Shown: positions 61,176 to 64,000 of the stretch, one piece after another
Position numbering within the stretch: position 1 is the stretch's first letter
Layout: each line of letters begins with the position of its first letter
Source of the DNA: Bordetella ansorpii
Lineage (GTDB): Bacteria > Pseudomonadota > Gammaproteobacteria > Burkholderiales > Burkholderiaceae_B
Length of the DNA: 64,000 nucleotides
Assembly: GCF_900078705.1 (NCBI RefSeq)
Contig: NZ_FKIF01000001.1
Location: 186,001 to 250,000, forward strand
Reading direction: 5' to 3'
Position numbers and translations under genes: made by a program
The notes under the pieces: generated by a model
What the model saw: the letters and a program-made list of their open reading frames with translations, nothing else
Told to the model about the DNA's origin: nothing
Database searches by the model: none

Positions 61176-62114
61176 TTACGACGGGCCATGAACAAAATCC
61201 CCAGTCCGTAGACCCGCAACGGTTTCATCGAACTTCGCGCGGAGCCAGCGTTGGGCCGGCGCCACGTCATTGCGCCTGTGCCAGTACAGAGACCAACTGA
61301 AAATATCGCTGGAGAACGGCAGGTCGCGACGCGCCAAGCCTGTACCCGCGCGCTCGAACAGCCGCTCGGACAACACCGACACCATGGTTGAACTTCTCAG
61401 CAGATGCGGGACAAGCAGCCAGTGCGGGACACTCACGGCGACTCTCCGGGCCTTGCCCATTCTCGCCAGTGCGCTGTCGACATACCGGCCGTCGAGAGGG
61501 CTGATCGATACCTTGATGTGATCCTGCTTCAGAAACTTCGGCAGTGTGAGGCGTTCTCGAGCCAGCGGATGATGCGCCGACATGACGCACACCATCCTGT
61601 CATCGAGCAAAGGGCTACTGCGCACGGAGGAAGGCAGTTCAAGGTTCATGCTCACGGCCAGGTCGATGTCGTTGGACTCCAGCGCGCTGACCGTATCGAC
61701 AGGGGGAAGATGCACCACGTCGAGCGTGACGCCCGGCGCCTCGCGCTGCATCAAGCCGAGCAGCCCTGGCATGAGCAGGTAGCCGAGCACATCCGACATG
61801 CGAACCCGGAATCGCAGGGTGGACGTCCCCGGATCGAATGAGTTGGGAGACGCGAGCACGCGCTCGGCCTGCCGCAGGAGCTGGCGGACCGGCTCGATGA
61901 GTTCCAGTGCCCGCGGCGTAGGCTCCATGCCGTAAGGCGTGCGAATCAACAACTCGTCATTCATCGCATGACGCAGCCTGCGCAGCGCATTGCTCATCGC
62001 GGGCTGGCTGAGCCCGACCTGCAACGCCGCGCGCGTGACATGGCGTTCCGCCAACAAGGCGTCGAGCGCGACCAGGAGATTGAGATCCACTCGGCGAAGA
62101 CTCATCGGAGCCAT
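61176..62114 (-). CDS. LysR-family regulator (NodD/PcpR-like) divergent from MFS exporter
   Basis: 312 residues. The N-terminus SLRRVDLNLLVALDALLAER, then HVTRAALQVGLSQPAMSNAL, is the NodD/NahR-type HTH, distinct from the other LysR proteins here. The substrate-binding domain follows (about 95-300). A start at MSLRR three codons later is possible. It is divergent from an MFS exporter and probably regulates it, with phenolic or other aromatic compounds as typical inducers of this branch. Confidence 0.88.
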   Translation of the reverse strand: MAPMSLRRVDLNLLVALDALLAERHVTRAALQVGLSQPAMSNALRRLRHAMNDELLIRTPYGMEPTPRALELIEPVRQLLRQAERVLASPNSFDPGTSTLRFRVRMSDVLGYLLMPGLLGLMQREAPGVTLDVVHLPPVDTVSALESNDIDLAVSMNLELPSSVRSSPLLDDRMVCVMSAHHPLARERLTLPKFLKQDHIKVSISPLDGRYVDSALARMGKARRVAVSVPHWLLVPHLLRSSTMVSVLSERLFERAGTGLARRDLPFSSDIFSWSLYWHRRNDVAPAQRWLRAKFDETVAGLRTGDFVHGPS

Positions 62115-62132
62115 TAATCCATTTCGTGAATG

Positions 62133-62151
62133 TGAATATCATTACTATTCA
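62133..62151. promoter_or_regulatory. Candidate operator between lysR and the MFS gene
   Basis: TGAAT, 9 nt, ATTCA: a short exact inverted repeat in an AT-rich divergent promoter, with a second TGAAT directly before it. Suitable for a LysR site but short. Confidence 0.35.
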
Positions 62152-62219
62152 TTGTACAGATGATGATGACCCTGGGATCATCGAGCATTCATGAACTGTG
62201 TGATGCGGAATGCTTGGCC

Positions 62220-63605
62220 ATGATGACTTCTGCCCCTCCCCATTCGACAGCGGCCGCGGACCTGCCGGTGCCTGCGCGCAAGCGTCTGCTCTGCATGCTT
62301 GCGTTGATGAGCGCCGCGATCCTGGCAGCTCTCGATACCACCATCGCCAACACGGCCCTGCCCCAGATTTCGACGGACCTTCGATCCAGCGATGCCGCCA
62401 TCGTCTGGGTCGCCAATGCCTACCAGATCGCGATGATCGCGGCGTTATTGCCGTTTGCCGCACTGGGCGAATCCATCGGCTATCGAAAGGTGTTCATCGG
62501 CGGACTGATCGCCTTTGCCTTGGCATCGGCGATATGCGGCGCAGCCTCGGCGCTGCCGATGCTTGTCGTCGGCCGGGCCATCAAGGGGATGGGCGCAGCG
62601 GCCATCATGAGCGTCATTATCGCCTTCATTCGCCATATCTATCCCCCCCACAGGCTGGGCCGCGGGGTCGGCATGAACGCGCTGTTCGTCGCGGTCGGCT
62701 TCACGCTGGGCCCCGTCATCGCCTCGATGGTGCTGACGGTTGCCAGCTGGCACTGGCTATTCTTCATCAATGTGCCGGTGGCAGCCTTGTCGATTGCGCT
62801 GTCCTTGCGCTTCCTGCCGGATGCCGCAGGCGACCGGCATCGGTTCGAGGTCGTGCCCGCCACGCTATGCGCGGCATTCCTCGGCTTGCTCACGCTGGGG
62901 GTGTGCTCGGTCGAAAATGGTGGCGGAGCGGGCTTCGCGCTGATCTCGGTGGGGTTGGCCTGCCTCTGTCTTGTGCTGTTGCTGCGCAGGCAGCGCGGCC
63001 ATCCAGCGCCGATGCTCGCCGTGGACCTGTTGAGCATTCGCGTCGTACGGCTCTCGTCGCTGACTTCGATCTGCGCGTTTGCCACGCAGTCGCTCGCACT
63101 GGTTTCCTTGCCGTTCTTCCTTCAACGGTCGTTGGGCGTGTCCGTGGTCGGTACGGGATTTCTCCTGGCCGCGTGGCCGCTTGTAGTCGGGCTGATGGCA
63201 CTCGTGGCAGCCCCCTTGAGCGACCGAGGGCGGTTCTCGCCGGGCGTACTGTGCAGTGCCGGCCTTCTTGCCCTGACGGTGGGCATGCTGGCGCTGGCGA
63301 CGATGCCCCCTGAAACCTCCGAGGCCGGCGTCGCCTTGCGGCTGGCGCTGTGCGGGGCCGGCTTCGGCTTGTTTCAGGCACCCAACATGCGCGAAATCAT
63401 GAGCAAGTCGCCCACCAACCGCAGCGGTGGCGCAAGCGGGCTGGTAGCGATTTCGCGTCTGTTGGGACAAACCTGTGGCGCTGCCGTGGTCGCTCAGTGT
63501 TTTCACTGGTGGCAAGCCACGGGGCCGGTCATGGCGTTATGGCTGGGGGGAGGTTGCGCCCTGCTCGGCAGTTTTTTCAGTGCGATGCGCCTGCACCCGC
63601 GCTGA
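62220..63605 (+). CDS. MFS drug exporter, DHA2 family
   Basis: 461-residue proton-driven efflux protein with about 14 helices. The motif LDTTIANTALPQISTDL in helix 1 is the DHA2 motif D1, ALGESIGYRKVFIGGL is motif A, and GFTLGPVIASMVLTVASWHWLFFINVPVA is motif C and the following loop. It resembles SmvA/QacA-type quaternary ammonium or dye exporters. I prefer the ATG-ATG at 62220/62223, which leaves a 105-bp divergent promoter; an ATG at 62160 is in frame but would leave only 45 bp. Confidence 0.9.
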   Translation: MMTSAPPHSTAAADLPVPARKRLLCMLALMSAAILAALDTTIANTALPQISTDLRSSDAAIVWVANAYQIAMIAALLPFAALGESIGYRKVFIGGLIAFALASAICGAASALPMLVVGRAIKGMGAAAIMSVIIAFIRHIYPPHRLGRGVGMNALFVAVGFTLGPVIASMVLTVASWHWLFFINVPVAALSIALSLRFLPDAAGDRHRFEVVPATLCAAFLGLLTLGVCSVENGGGAGFALISVGLACLCLVLLLRRQRGHPAPMLAVDLLSIRVVRLSSLTSICAFATQSLALVSLPFFLQRSLGVSVVGTGFLLAAWPLVVGLMALVAAPLSDRGRFSPGVLCSAGLLALTVGMLALATMPPETSEAGVALRLALCGAGFGLFQAPNMREIMSKSPTNRSGGASGLVAISRLLGQTCGAAVVAQCFHWWQATGPVMALWLGGGCALLGSFFSAMRLHPR

Positions 63606-64000
63606 AGGACCTGTTGGACTGAAAGGGGTGAGCCCGTATGCCAGGGGTGAAGCGGCCCGATGTCGATGCCGAGCGCCATCGACCACATTAGGCTTACTGT
63701 GCTCGGAACCGTCGACGGGTTCGGCCGCCTGTAGATTGGCCCGCCCTACACGATTCGAACCAGCAGGTACATTTTCCAAAAAAAGGCCAATCTGACTCAA
63801 AAACAGACTCAAAAGACATGCCATCGCGGTCCTCTGACAGCGCCATTGAGTACAAGCGGTTGGCCACTGTTCCCAAGCATCGACTGTAGCCCGCCGCGGC
63901 GCTGCTCACGATAGATGATGAACCCTCATCTGCCAATAACGGAAAGTGCTGCGCAGCTGAAATTGTCCAGTGAAGATCGATAGAATCCGGGACATGCTCC
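63606..64000. other. Gene-free region with a tRNA-3'-end-like sequence
   Basis: 395 bp with no supportable coding region. At 63737-63764, minus strand, the geometry of a tRNA 3' end is visible: T-loop TTCGAAT, five bases CGTGT, seven bases AGGGCGG, G and CCA; the 5' side of the T-stem does not pair, so it is not a tRNA gene. Close by is a short direct repeat, GACTCAAAA at 63794 and 63806. These may be remains of an integration site. The final bases may lead into a gene outside the window. Confidence 0.35.

Noticed and set aside
1-64000. CRISPR arrays, insertion sequences, prophage, toxin-antitoxin or defence systems
   Set aside because: I saw no repeat-spacer pattern, transposase, integrase or defence gene; Ku-LigD is a repair system.

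Overview
The window is GC-rich, densely coded chromosomal DNA. It most resembles a betaproteobacterium of the Alcaligenaceae (Bordetella/Achromobacter type). The grounds are the many orphan Bug-type (TctC-like) periplasmic solute receptors, here six; the many LysR regulators sitting next to small CoA-dependent catabolic operons; and a tRNA-His of proteobacterial form. This placement rests on gene content alone, since no rRNA or marker phylogeny was available.

Layout. 1-3203: end of ku followed by ligD (non-homologous end joining). 3267-6185: a LysR gene, tRNA-His with a strong terminator, and cardiolipin synthase. 6564-9047: a phospholipid-methyltransferase-like gene, then a coupled 3-hydroxyacyl-CoA dehydrogenase/SDR pair. 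9265-18214: an eight-gene minus-strand operon (hydantoinase-type amidohydrolase, polar amino acid ABC transporter, non-canonical DapA-family protein, Asp/Glu/hydantoin racemase, FAD oxidase) with a divergent LysR and a perfect 23-bp dyad between them. 18357-23860: GNAT, aldehyde dehydrogenase, copC-copD, a DUF6314-like gene and an AlaA-like aminotransferase. 23932-27695: Bug receptor, ThDP enzyme and LysR.

28365-42195 is the metabolic core. A plus-strand operon (CoA transferase, crotonase, CoA transferase, a naturally fused double acyl-CoA dehydrogenase, Bug, LysR) converges on a minus-strand block (two Bug receptors, flavin reductase, GST, CMD-family protein, LigI-like hydrolase). Three promoters in this stretch carry nearly the same 15-bp palindrome, GCATA-(A/G)CNG(C/T)-TATGC, 74-78 nt before the start codon. 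The two arms may therefore form one regulon, with the LysR at 35149-36111 as the obvious candidate regulator. 41254-50156: a BKACE enzyme, a complete Liv ABC importer and an SDR, with a divergent GAF/PucR-type activator. 50173-54415: Bug, crotonase, CoA transferase and LysR.

54466-58205: a metallophosphoesterase and a DJ-1/PfpI protein, then Bug and an AraC regulator that itself carries a DJ-1 domain. 58270-61114: an arsenic-resistance operon (arsR-arsB-arsC-arsH). 61176-63605: LysR and a divergent MFS drug exporter. This last part looks less GC-biased, and the following 395 bp hold a tRNA-3'-end-like sequence, so it may be an acquired segment.

The window has no CRISPR array, IS element, rRNA or phage gene that I can recognise. 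The strongest new signals are the shared operator of the convergent operons, the double acyl-CoA dehydrogenase fusion, and the hydantoinase-type operon with a DapA-family enzyme lacking its catalytic tyrosine.
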